Part shown: in pieces, positions 26,135-34,113 of the stretch | Numbering within the stretch: the stretch's first letter is position 1 | How the letters are laid out: each line of letters begins with the position of its first letter | Source of the DNA: CAZNYN01 sp964577295 | GTDB taxonomy: Bacteria > Synergistota > Synergistia > Synergistales > Synergistaceae | Direction: 5' to 3' | DNA: 64,000 nucleotides | NCBI GenBank assembly: GCA_964577295.1 | Contig: CAZNYN010000004.1 | Coordinates: 39,594 to 103,593 of the forward strand | Program-made: the position numbers and the translations under genes | The notes under the pieces: generated by a model | The model's database searches: none | What the model saw: only the letters and a program-made list of their open reading frames with translations | What the model was told of the DNA's origin: nothing

Positions 26135-26938
26135 ATGAGAGGTCAGAGAACGGAAAGACTGGTAAGGCTGGCGGCAAAGTTTATGCTTTGCCCTTCAAAG
26201 CTCGTATCCTTAACAGATCTTGCCGGAAAATTCAACGTATCCAAGACAGTTATAAGCGATGATGTAGAAGTCATAAATTCTGCAATGTCTGCGGAAGGCT
26301 TTGGACAGATGCAGGTGGACAGAGGCCGCAGCGGCGGGGCGAGATTCATACCCCTATGTACGGAAGAGTACAGAACAGAAATATTAAGCAGCATAGCGGA
26401 GAAGCTGACAGACCCCGAAAGATACCTCCCCGGCGGGCTGATTTATTACAGCGACTTAATATTCAACCCCGAAACTGCTCTCTCTCTGGGCTATGCCATG
26501 GCTTCTATGTTTACCCACACAGAGCCGGATGTTGTCATGACATCCGAGGTAAAGGGCATCCCCATAGCCATGTTTGCCGCTTATGCTCTGGGAGTTCCTC
26601 TGGCAGTCTGCCGCTTCCGCAACAGACCGAGTGACGGTTCAGCCGTGGGTGTTCACTATCCCACAGCCAACGGAGATGTCAAAACAATGTACATAGGCAC
26701 AAGACAGCTCAAAAGAGGCTGCCGAGTCCTGATAGTAGACGACTTTATGAGGGGCGGCAGTACAGCCGCGGGTATGCTCCTTATGGCAAAACAGTTTGAC
26801 GCGGAAGTCGCAGGCGTAGGAATATTCATCTCATCCGAAGAGCCCAAGACAAAAGCAGTGCCGGAATACCGCTCGCTTCTGACTCTCACTCAGTCAAACG
26901 GAAAAGCAAAACTTCTCGTAACCGTCCACAAAAACTAA
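26135..26938 (+). CDS. purR: PurR-type repressor with phosphoribosyltransferase domain
   Basis: A protein of 267 residues. The N-terminal winged helix (about 1-75, with FNVSKTVISDDVEVIN) is joined to a PRTase-fold domain carrying the PRPP motif VLIVDDFMRGGSTAAG. This architecture is that of Bacillus PurR, which represses purine genes and is relieved by PRPP. Its position after veg and ispE repeats the Firmicutes order. Regulated genes are not in the window. Confidence 0.9.
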   Translation: MRGQRTERLVRLAAKFMLCPSKLVSLTDLAGKFNVSKTVISDDVEVINSAMSAEGFGQMQVDRGRSGGARFIPLCTEEYRTEILSSIAEKLTDPERYLPGGLIYYSDLIFNPETALSLGYAMASMFTHTEPDVVMTSEVKGIPIAMFAAYALGVPLAVCRFRNRPSDGSAVGVHYPTANGDVKTMYIGTRQLKRGCRVLIVDDFMRGGSTAAGMLLMAKQFDAEVAGVGIFISSEEPKTKAVPEYRSLLTLTQSNGKAKLLVTVHKN

Positions 26939-26955
26939 TAAATTTTCCGCTATAT

Positions 26956-26999
26956 AAAATAAGAGCCCGCAGCGGCAACAAGCTGTGGGCTCTTATTTT
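26956..26999 (+). terminator. Long intrinsic terminator after purR
   Basis: AAAATAAGAGCCCGCAGC (26956-26973) pairs with GCTGTGGGCTCTTATTTT (26982-26999), with one G-U pair and an 8-nt loop. Confidence 0.92.
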
Positions 27000-27150
27000 G
27001 CTCTGCACAATTTGCGGCTATTTACAAAGAGCATAAAATCCCCAAATACTGCTTGTGTCTGCCATATCCCTCAACCCTCTCCCGATGAATTTGCTGCCGA
27101 TACTTCACATATTGACCCCAAAAATAAATTCCAAAGATTAATTAAATCTC

Positions 27151-27212
27151 TTGACAAGCGGTTGTGCTGTGTGTATTATACAAAGTGTAGAACATGAAGT
27201 ACAGGTAGTACG
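27151..27212 (+). promoter_or_regulatory. Consensus promoter with two operator-like boxes for the saccharopine-dehydrogenase-like gene
   Basis: TTGACA (27151-27156), a 17-nt spacer and TATTAT (27174-27179). Just downstream are TGTAGAACA (27186-27194) and GGTAGTACG (27204-27212), two 9-mers with an 18-bp period resembling TGTAnTACA. The first lies at the predicted start. The arrangement mirrors that at the aminotransferase promoter (32769-32827), suggesting one shared repressor. The rest of 27000-27265 shows no gene. Confidence 0.6.
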
Positions 27213-27265
27213 TGTAGTAATAATTGAATAACAAATGCTTTATAAATTTGTGAGGAGGTAGTAAT

Positions 27266-28447
27266 ATGGCAGCAAAGAAAAAGGCACTTCACATTGGCGC
27301 AGGTATGGTTGGTCGTTGCGTAGTTCACAACCTGCTTCCTTATTTTGACGTACGAGTTCTCGATATGAGTGACGAGAACTTGGAGGAAGTCAAGAGACTT
27401 TATCCTTCCGTCGAAGTTGTAAAGGGCTCCGCACTTGATAAGGATTTTGTCGGCAAGGTATCAGAGGACTGCGACATCATTACGGCTGCCATGCCCGGCA
27501 GCATCGGCTACAAAGTTACTGAGCTTGCGATAGAGCTCGGCAAAAAAATAGCCAGCGTCTCCGCAATGAACGGCAGATCCGACGCAGCGTACCATGAGAT
27601 AGGTCTCCGCACAGGCGGTCTCGGAATATCCATGGTCGGCTTTGAACCCGGAATGAGCAGTTTCTTTGCAGGCCGCGGCTACTACCATTTGGATAAATGC
27701 GAAGAAATGTACCTCTATGTCGGCGGCGGTCTTCCCATAAAGCCGCGTCCTCCTTTTAACTACTTCACAACATGGTCACTTTATGACAATATCAACCAGT
27801 TTAACCAGCCTGCGACAGTTGTGCGCGGCGGCGAAGCAAAGCGTATTCCCGCTCTCAGCGAAGTAATGCCATTTGAAATAGAAGACTACAAGGATCTCCA
27901 GTGCTTCACCAGCGACGGTCTCGGCGGGCTCTTCCGCTGCTTCAAGGATGTGCCCGAAATGGCGGCATATACAGTTCGCTGGCCCGGAATCGCCGACCAG
28001 ATGCGTTTCCTTAACGACCTTGACCTTTTCGACGAGGAGGAGCGCAAGCTCGGCAAGGTAAACCAGGTACCGCGCGATATCCTTATGGATATATTCAGCA
28101 AGAAGTATGAGAGACTCCCCGGCGAAGCCGATATGTCAATACTCAGAATAGTTACAAAGGGTCTCAAAGGCAACGACCGCATCACATACACCTTTGAAAT
28201 CGCACAGAGAGAAATCCCCGAAACAGGCTATACCTCTATGGCGTGGACAACTGCTACAACATGCAGCATCTTTGCTCGTGCTATAGCAGACGGCAAACTT
28301 AAAGGCAAGGGCATTCTCAACTGCGAACAGCTTGCCAAGGATGACGAGTTCTACAACTGGGTTCTCGAAGAGCAGCGCAAGCTCGGCATTTTCTATAAAG
28401 AAAAGGTTGAGATTGAAAAGAACGCGAAGCTTTGGGACGAGAGATAA
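27266..28447 (+). CDS. Saccharopine dehydrogenase / lysine dehydrogenase family protein
   Basis: NAD(P)-dependent amino-acid dehydrogenase family member of 393 residues. The Rossmann motif GAGMVGRCVVHNL (about 12-24) opens the protein, and ITAAMPGSIGYKV and GFEPGMSSFFAGRG follow. The C-terminal domain is of the saccharopine dehydrogenase type. Members act on saccharopine, lysine, carboxynorspermidine or related amino acids; the substrate is not determined here. GAGGAGG precedes ATG 27266. Neighbouring transporter, reductase and aminotransferase genes point to lysine- or ornithine-type catabolism (inference). Confidence 0.8.
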   Translation: MAAKKKALHIGAGMVGRCVVHNLLPYFDVRVLDMSDENLEEVKRLYPSVEVVKGSALDKDFVGKVSEDCDIITAAMPGSIGYKVTELAIELGKKIASVSAMNGRSDAAYHEIGLRTGGLGISMVGFEPGMSSFFAGRGYYHLDKCEEMYLYVGGGLPIKPRPPFNYFTTWSLYDNINQFNQPATVVRGGEAKRIPALSEVMPFEIEDYKDLQCFTSDGLGGLFRCFKDVPEMAAYTVRWPGIADQMRFLNDLDLFDEEERKLGKVNQVPRDILMDIFSKKYERLPGEADMSILRIVTKGLKGNDRITYTFEIAQREIPETGYTSMAWTTATTCSIFARAIADGKLKGKGILNCEQLAKDDEFYNWVLEEQRKLGIFYKEKVEIEKNAKLWDER

Positions 28448-28502
28448 GCACCATATTGTAAATTTCTTAAGGCTTTATGCAATTATGTAAAGCAACCTGT
28501 GC

Positions 28503-28570
28503 AGGGCTTCCGAATATAACCGGCGGGCATTTCTAAACTCAGTCCCATCGGTTGAAAATTCGGAAGCCCT
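28503..28570 (+). other. Long stem-loop in the gap between the dehydrogenase and the AGCS symporter
   Basis: AGGGCTTCCGAA (28503-28514) is perfectly complementary to TTCGGAAGCCCT (28559-28570), with an inner AACCG/CGGTT helix. It lacks a clean T-run (AAATAAAAT follows), so it may be a weak terminator or an RNA processing or regulatory structure. The remainder of 28448-28786 holds no gene that I can see. Confidence 0.55.
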
Positions 28571-28786
28571 AAATAAAATCAGCAGCAGCCGCAGCACAAA
28601 CTCGCAATACCCCGTATTGAAATACTCCCAAATATTATCGTTACTAAAACACAGTAGTTATTGTAAATAGTCTCACAACTTTATCCGCAGGCGGTTTATC
28701 GGTACCGAAGGCGGAGGCACAACCCCATTATCAGTTACAGCGACTTTTGTTACATAAGTTCGACAAATAATCGGAGGTGCATTTTT

Positions 28787-30259
28787 ATGAATGTTGGAGA
28801 ACAGGTTGAATATCTGCTTAAATATGTAGCTTGGACAATATTATGGAACAAGTATTTTGCAATAATGTTTCTTGTGCTTGGACTTTATCTAACAATCGGC
28901 TTGCGGTTCTTCCAATTCCGCCGTTTTGGTGATATTCTGCGCAACACGATAGGAACTCTGTTTATTAAGAAAGATAAAACTAAAAAGGACGACGGAAGCA
29001 GCGTTTCATCCTTCGGCGCCTTTGCCACCGCTCTCGGAAGCACCGTCGGCAACGGAAATATAGCCGGTGTCGCAAGTGCTATAGCAATAGGCGGACCGGG
29101 AGCCATATTCTGGATGTGGATGTGCGCTTTTGTCGGCATGGCAACAAAGATGAGTGAAATCGTCCTTACTCAGACATACAGGCAGAAGGACAATACAGGC
29201 ATTCCGCGCGGAAGCGCCGCCTATTACATACAGAAAGGCCTTGTCGAAGAGAGAGGCTGGAAGTGGTGCAAGGGGCTTTCCGTTATTTTTACCATAGCAA
29301 TGCTGTCGGCTTTCTACTTTACACCCGGCCCTTATGTCGTCGCCGAGTCTGTACAGGCGGGCTTTAACCTCTCTCCCGCAGGTGCAATTATTTTTTCCGT
29401 GGTCTATGTAATTCTGCAGTTTATCATCATTCTGGGCGGCATAAAGCGCATAATCAAATTTGCCGAGAACGCGGTTCCTTTTATGGTTGCAGCATATTTT
29501 GCTGTCGCGCTCTTTATATTCATCAGCGATCTCCCCGCAACTATGGAAGCATTTAAGTCTATCTTCTATTACGCGTTTAAGCCTACCGCGGCAGTCGGAG
29601 GCTTTGCCGGTGCCAGTGTCATGATGACACTGCAGGTCGGAGTAGCAAGAAGTGTCTACAGCAACGAGGCAGGCTGGGGAAGCGCACCGATTATCCATGC
29701 CGCAGCCGAAGTTGACCATCCCGCACGCCAGGGACTCTGGGGCGCATTTGAAGTATTTGTCGACACTATTATCGTCTGCACAATCACCGGACTTACTGTT
29801 GTCATAACAGGTGTATGGCAGACAGGCGAAGGTGGAGCAGGCTCGGTGGGAAAAGCTCTAAGCCAGGTATTCGGCCCTATCGGCGGCATAGCTCTTGCAA
29901 TATTTATATTTATCTTCTCTCTCACGACCTCGACAGGCTGGTATGCGTACCTTGAAGCTCTCGTCGGTTACTTAGTCCGCGACAAACCTGCCGAAGTACG
30001 CACGAAAATTGTCAAATTCATCACCCGCACAGGCCCGCTTTTCGGGCTCTGCGCTACGATGTTCTTCTTCTCCCATGGCACAGTCCCCTCTGTTGCATGG
30101 ATGGTTCTCGACATTCAGTCGGCAATACCGGTCTATGTCAATGTCATAGCCCTCACACTGCTCTCGCCTGTAATATTTAAGAAGGTCAAAGAGTTTGAAA
30201 GAGATTTCCTCGACCCGGAGCAGGCGGCACGCAAAGCCGCGAAGCTCGCTAAAAAGTAA
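28787..30259 (+). CDS. Sodium:alanine/glycine symporter (AGCS family)
   Basis: Na+-coupled amino acid importer of 490 residues with about eleven membrane segments. Family signatures are FGAFATALGSTVGNGNIAGVA, the RGSAAYYIQKGL region, and SVYSNEAGWGSAPIIHAAAEV. ATG 28787 follows CGGAGGTGC. Na+ coupling fits the Na+-type V-ATPase encoded downstream. Alanine or glycine is the usual cargo, but the neighbouring genes leave room for another amino acid. Confidence 0.92.
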   Translation: MNVGEQVEYLLKYVAWTILWNKYFAIMFLVLGLYLTIGLRFFQFRRFGDILRNTIGTLFIKKDKTKKDDGSSVSSFGAFATALGSTVGNGNIAGVASAIAIGGPGAIFWMWMCAFVGMATKMSEIVLTQTYRQKDNTGIPRGSAAYYIQKGLVEERGWKWCKGLSVIFTIAMLSAFYFTPGPYVVAESVQAGFNLSPAGAIIFSVVYVILQFIIILGGIKRIIKFAENAVPFMVAAYFAVALFIFISDLPATMEAFKSIFYYAFKPTAAVGGFAGASVMMTLQVGVARSVYSNEAGWGSAPIIHAAAEVDHPARQGLWGAFEVFVDTIIVCTITGLTVVITGVWQTGEGGAGSVGKALSQVFGPIGGIALAIFIFIFSLTTSTGWYAYLEALVGYLVRDKPAEVRTKIVKFITRTGPLFGLCATMFFFSHGTVPSVAWMVLDIQSAIPVYVNVIALTLLSPVIFKKVKEFERDFLDPEQAARKAAKLAKK

Positions 30260-30315
30260 CATTGAGTAAATCGGCGCAGCAAATGCCGGCATAACAAAAT
30301 TATAAGTCGGAAAAC

Positions 30316-30340
30316 GGAGAGGCTTTTGTCTCTCCTTTTC
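30316..30340 (+). terminator. Intrinsic terminator after the AGCS symporter
   Basis: GGAGAG (30316-30321) pairs with CTCTCC (30330-30335), followed by TTTTCTTT. Confidence 0.75.
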
Positions 30341-30430
30341 TTTAGTTTTATACAAGCATCTATTGCTAAGAGTGATTATTGCCTTAAACAGCGGCATAGA
30401 GCAAATATAAAAACAGGGGAGTGCTTTTTA

Positions 30431-31252
30431 ATGAAAGTAGGTTTCATGGGTTCAGGCGCGATTGCGGAGATACTCAGCCGCAATATGACGACACAGGGTG
30501 TAGTAAAAGCGGAGGATATTTTTTTGTTCGACGTGAGCAAGGAACGTCTAGCTTTTATGCATGAGAAATATGGACTCTCTGTCTGTAATTCTCAGAAAGA
30601 GATGGTAGCATCATCGGACTATGTATTTATGTGCGTGCGGTCGGACAATGCCATTGATATGGCGAAAACTCTTTCCGAATATGATTTTGCCGGCAAAACA
30701 ATAGTAACTGTATCATCTGGCATCCCTATGGCCCTATATGAGAAAAATGTGCCGAACGCTCCTGTTGCCCGCATATTGCCGAATCCTCCCAGCCGCATTG
30801 GCAGCGGAGTTGTAGGAGTCGCCTTTAACGCAAGAGTAAGCGAGACTCAGAAGGCTGACCTTATGAAAATGTTTGAGGCAATGGGGACATGTGTGGCTTT
30901 GGGCGAGGATAAAATCAATGCGATCACTTCTCTGACAGGCCCGGCTCCTGTATATGCCTTCTTCCAGGGGATAGTCGAATCTGCACTGCTTCTGGGCATT
31001 GACCACAAAAATGCTGCAAAAATGGCGTACGGAACCATTGAAGGCTGTCTTAAAGTTTGGGGAAGCGACAGAGACAATATAGGAAAGTTTCTTGCCGAGA
31101 CAAGCACTCCGGGAGGAATATCTGTCCGTCAGCTTTTCAGCTTGGAACAGAATGCCTTTAAGGCCACAGTAAAGGAGTGCTATGAGGAAGGCTTTCTGAG
31201 AACAAAAGCATACAGCGACAGCATCTCGGAACTGCTTAAAAATAATAACTGA
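30431..31252 (+). CDS. Pyrroline-5-carboxylate reductase family protein
   Basis: A ProC-fold NAD(P)H reductase of 273 residues. The N-terminal Rossmann motif is GFMGSGAIAEIL. The ProC-like central region is VARILPNPPSRIGSG and the C-terminal dimer/active site segment is ETSTPGGISVRQL, where ProC normally has S-PGGTT. ATG 30431 follows AGGGGAG; the open frame upstream to 30326 is non-homologous. In this context it may reduce a cyclic imine formed from ornithine or lysine (P5C or a piperideine carboxylate) rather than make proline (inference). Confidence 0.82.
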   Translation: MKVGFMGSGAIAEILSRNMTTQGVVKAEDIFLFDVSKERLAFMHEKYGLSVCNSQKEMVASSDYVFMCVRSDNAIDMAKTLSEYDFAGKTIVTVSSGIPMALYEKNVPNAPVARILPNPPSRIGSGVVGVAFNARVSETQKADLMKMFEAMGTCVALGEDKINAITSLTGPAPVYAFFQGIVESALLLGIDHKNAAKMAYGTIEGCLKVWGSDRDNIGKFLAETSTPGGISVRQLFSLEQNAFKATVKECYEEGFLRTKAYSDSISELLKNNN

Positions 31253-31283
31253 TACCTGTCACTAACATTAAAATCAGATATGG

Positions 31284-31332
31284 AGATGCCTTCTGCGAAA
31301 ATCATATTTATTCACAGAAGGCATCTTTTTAT
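31284..31332. terminator. Intrinsic terminator between converging reductase and aminotransferase genes
   Basis: AGATGCCTTCTG (31284-31295) pairs with CAGAAGGCATCT (31315-31326), followed by TTTTA on the plus strand. Confidence 0.85.
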
Positions 31333-31382
31333 GGGGTTATGGAAGACAAGTAGTTAAAGAAAAATCTATGAGCAAATGCTGC

Positions 31383-32735
31383 TTAGAATACGCCTTCCGC
31401 CTTCATCTCTTTGAAAGTATCCTCGATGATGTTGAGAGCCTCGGCAAAGTTCTCTTTTGTATGCTGGAGGCAGGGGCAGTGGTGCAGTCCGTTTGACGAG
31501 GTGACGTAAAGTCCCTTGCAGAGCAGCTTTGTTGCAAATATATGGTACTTATCCTTATCTGCGAACATGGCATAGTCTCTGACGTCATTTATAGCTTCTT
31601 TATCGGTGAAGTAATACTGTAGCATGGGGCCGTGTCCCTGTACTATGACAGGTATATCCAGATCGCTTATAATCTTTCTTGAACCCGATATGAGCATTTC
31701 TCCCAGTTCATGGATGTGTTTGTATCCAGCAAAATTGTCCTTTGTCATCTCGGTCATATTGACATAACAGACTTCCATCTGCAGACGTGCCGAGTTGAAA
31801 GTTCCGTAGCTGAGCGCCTTTCCCCACTGCATCTCCTGCATATATTCTTCTCTTCCAGTGATGGCCGAGACAGGCAGTCCAGCTCCCAGAGCTTTTCCGA
31901 AAGTCGATATGTCGGGATTGAGCCCGGCCATATCCTGGTAGCAGCCGTTTCCGTATCTGAAGCCTGTGACAACCTCATCCAATATGAAGAGAACATCGTT
32001 TTCTTTGGCGATTCTCTGAAGACCTTCCAAGTAGCCCTTTTTGGGAAGTATGACTCCTACATTAGCCATAATGGGTTCTGTGATTATTGCGGCAAGTTCG
32101 TGTCTGTGGGTTTTAACGGTTTTTTCCAGTATCTCAAGGTCATTCCAAGGGCATATCACAAGGTTTTCAATGTGCTCATGAGGAATTCCCGAACCCTCTA
32201 CCATCATTACAGGGTCGCTCTTTGCTCCCATTGTATCGACGGGACGGGCATGGCAATTGGCAAGAAGTCCGTCATACCAGCCGTGGTATTGACCTTCGAA
32301 CTTAAGAATCTTCTTCTTTCCGGTTACTGCTCGGGCAAGGCGAACAGCCATCATTACGGCTTCCGTTCCGGTATTGCCGAAGCGGACTTTGTCAGCGTTC
32401 TTTATCATGCTCAGGAACTTTTCGCCGCACTTAACTTCAATTTCGGTGCATGATGCGAAGTGTGAGCCTCCCTGTATTGCCCTTGATACAGTCTCTACTA
32501 TTTTGGGATGTCCGTGCCCCATTATATTTGCGCTGAATCCAAGCATTAAGTCTATATATGAATTTCCGTCTGCATCAAAAACCCTTCCGCCTTTGCCTTC
32601 CTGAATATAAATGGGATAAGGCTTGCAGGATGCAATACCGCGTGAAGGTGAATTAGCTCCTTCGACAAAGACATTCATCGCTCTGTCAAATAGCTGTTTG
32701 GATTTAACGCTCCGCTGCTCAAACAATTCGTACAT
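31383..32735 (-). CDS. Class III PLP aminotransferase (glutamate-1-semialdehyde aminotransferase-like)
   Basis: A PLP enzyme of 450 residues of the GSA-aminotransferase-like branch. Conserved elements are NTGTEAVMMAVRLAR (phosphate binding), the aspartate in FILDEVVTGFR, and the PLP lysine K281 in TFGKALGAGLP. HemL-like proteins outside heme operons include amino-acid racemases, aminomutases and omega-aminotransferases. Its amino-acid-catabolic neighbours and shared operators make one of these more likely than heme synthesis (inference). It has its own promoter with paired operators. Confidence 0.85.
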   Translation of the reverse strand: MYELFEQRSVKSKQLFDRAMNVFVEGANSPSRGIASCKPYPIYIQEGKGGRVFDADGNSYIDLMLGFSANIMGHGHPKIVETVSRAIQGGSHFASCTEIEVKCGEKFLSMIKNADKVRFGNTGTEAVMMAVRLARAVTGKKKILKFEGQYHGWYDGLLANCHARPVDTMGAKSDPVMMVEGSGIPHEHIENLVICPWNDLEILEKTVKTHRHELAAIITEPIMANVGVILPKKGYLEGLQRIAKENDVLFILDEVVTGFRYGNGCYQDMAGLNPDISTFGKALGAGLPVSAITGREEYMQEMQWGKALSYGTFNSARLQMEVCYVNMTEMTKDNFAGYKHIHELGEMLISGSRKIISDLDIPVIVQGHGPMLQYYFTDKEAINDVRDYAMFADKDKYHIFATKLLCKGLYVTSSNGLHHCPCLQHTKENFAEALNIIEDTFKEMKAEGVF

Positions 32736-32768
32736 TCTTTATTCCTCCCAAGAAATTTATTTAATGTG

Positions 32769-32827
32769 TGTAGTACATGTTCTTCCTGTAGTACACTATT
32801 TATATACCCTTTCTTTTCGGTTGTCAA
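32769..32827 (-). promoter_or_regulatory. Promoter and paired TGTAGTACA operators of the aminotransferase gene
   Basis: On the minus strand, TTGACA (32827-32822), a 17-nt spacer and TATAAA (32804-32799). Two perfect copies of TGTAGTACA on the plus strand (32769-32777 and 32787-32795) have an 18-bp period and cover the predicted start. TGTAnTACA is palindromic around its centre and has the TnGTnnnACnA-like look of GntR-family sites. The GntR gene at 33132 is the obvious candidate repressor. Confidence 0.65.
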
Positions 32828-33019
32828 TATACAGGGTTCGTAATTTTGCTTTATGAAGGTAAGCATCGGTTATTATGGAAAGGTTCGGTATGGGTAAGCG
32901 CGGTTAGATTTAAAGTGCGGTATTTTGCAGCGTCGCTTGTAGTAGGTTTGAGAGGGTGTTTGCGTCTGTCCTTTGTTTAAATTACAGGCATTAAATATAA
33001 ATCGGTTATCTAAGAGCCA

Positions 33020-33049
33020 TTGACACGCGGAAAAATAACCAGATAATAT
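33020..33049 (+). promoter_or_regulatory. Predicted promoter of the GntR regulator
   Basis: TTGACA (33020-33025) with an 18-nt spacer and TAATAT (33044-33049). Downstream GATTAT (33060-33065) and ATAATC (33106-33111) could pair in the leader. I see no gene in 32867-33131. Confidence 0.5.
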
Positions 33050-33131
33050 AGGGAGTGCGGATTATACCTCGGCTCATACACCAAGGCCTCGGTAGGCAAA
33101 GTGCATAATCTTTTGTAGGGGGCGAATTCGC

Positions 33132-33773
33132 TTGAGTGAGGATTATCAGACAATGGGCTGTACGGCGGCAGACTGTATCTACTCCGGAATAAGAAAGAAA
33201 ATTATCTCCAAGGAGCTGCAAAAAGGACAGCGACTGGCGGAGACTGCCATCGCCAAGGAGTTTAACGTAAGCCGAACTCCGGTACGCGAAGCTATAAGAC
33301 GCTTGGCGAGTGATGGGCTCGTAAATATCATTCCGGGCTGGGGCGCGCATCTTGTATCACCCACGAAGGAAGAAGTTATTGATACAAGCATGATGCGTCA
33401 GGTACTGGAAGAGATTGCCATTAAAAAGGCAGTCCAATCTGTTACCCCTGTTCACATATACAAACTGCAGGAGCAGATTATTCTTGAACAAAAGGCGGCA
33501 GAAGAGGGCGACGTAGACGCTTATATCACGGCAAACAATAATTTTCACTTGGTAATAGCGGAAGCGGCGGGAAGCAAGACTCTCTTTGAGCTGCTTGAAC
33601 ATGTGCTTGCAAAAGTTGTGACGCACCTGCTGTTCTTTGACGATTCTCTGTTCAAATTCGACACAAATCCGGCCCTTAACCAGCACAAAAAGATTGTAAA
33701 GGCCTTGGAAGCCAAAGATATGGATCTGTGTGTCAGCTTAATAAAACAGGACATATATCCCTGGGGCATTTAG
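33132..33773 (+). CDS. GntR-family transcriptional regulator with FCD domain
   Basis: A protein of 213 residues. The N-terminal winged helix contains FNVSRTPVREAIRRLASDGLV. The C-terminal all-helical FCD ligand domain (about residues 85-210) has NNFHLVIAEAAGSKTLFELLE and the histidines NFH and QHKKIV that usually hold a metal ion near the effector. TTG 33132 follows AGGGGG. FCD regulators commonly respond to small carboxylates or amino acids. It probably controls the adjacent catabolic genes through the TGTAnTACA boxes (inference). Confidence 0.88.
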   Translation: MSEDYQTMGCTAADCIYSGIRKKIISKELQKGQRLAETAIAKEFNVSRTPVREAIRRLASDGLVNIIPGWGAHLVSPTKEEVIDTSMMRQVLEEIAIKKAVQSVTPVHIYKLQEQIILEQKAAEEGDVDAYITANNNFHLVIAEAAGSKTLFELLEHVLAKVVTHLLFFDDSLFKFDTNPALNQHKKIVKALEAKDMDLCVSLIKQDIYPWGI

Positions 33774-33904
33774 CTCTTTATGCTTCATAGATTTTTGCCG
33801 CAGCGAACGTAATTTTCCGCTTCGAGGGGAGAAACAGAGTCACGAATAATGTGTACTTGACTCTTACTGTTTACTTTGCACGCCATTTACACGCCAACAA
33901 AAAT

Positions 33905-33940
33905 AGAGCCTCTCGGCGCACGGAATCCGAGAGGCTCTAA
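33905..33940 (-). terminator. Terminator downstream of tRNA-Ala
   Basis: TAGAGCCTCTCGG (33905-33917) pairs with CCGAGAGGCTCTA (33928-33940) around a 10-nt loop. On the minus strand a TTTTTG tract follows, which fits termination of the tRNA transcript. No gene is seen in 33774-33904. Confidence 0.85.
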
Positions 33941-33966
33941 ACTATTGCTATCACAGTGCTTTTAAA

Positions 33967-34041
33967 TGGTGGAGCTGAGGCGATTTGAACGCCCGACCCC
34001 TTCCGTGCGAGGGAAGTGCTCTCCCGCTGAGCTACAGCCCC
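33967..34041 (-). tRNA. tRNA-Ala (anticodon CGC)
   Basis: A 75-nt cloverleaf read on the minus strand: acceptor GGGGCTG with CAGCTCC (containing the G3-U70 alanine identity pair), D-stem GCTC/GAGC, anticodon stem CTTCC/GGAAG around loop CTCGCAC (anticodon CGC), T-loop TTCAAAT, and an encoded CCA end at 33967-33969. It decodes GCG. Confidence 0.95.
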
Positions 34042-34113
34042 ATTCTGTCAGCACGAAAGCTATTTTACCATTTCACACATCATTGTCAACAGGCAGCTTA
34101 AAAAGTACCACGT

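Noticed and set aside
28690..28786. Glycine riboswitch before the AGCS symporter (ACCGAAGGCGGAGG resembles part of the motif)
   Set aside because: The upstream GGAGAG element and correct hairpin order are missing; the similarity is short and probably chance.
31383..32735. hemL of heme biosynthesis
   Set aside because: No other tetrapyrrole genes are nearby, and its promoter shares operators with amino-acid catabolic genes, so a generic GSA-type aminotransferase call is safer.
33850..34041. Integration site at tRNA-Ala (attachment site of a genomic island)
   Set aside because: I found no integrase gene and no repeated copy of the tRNA 3' end in the window.
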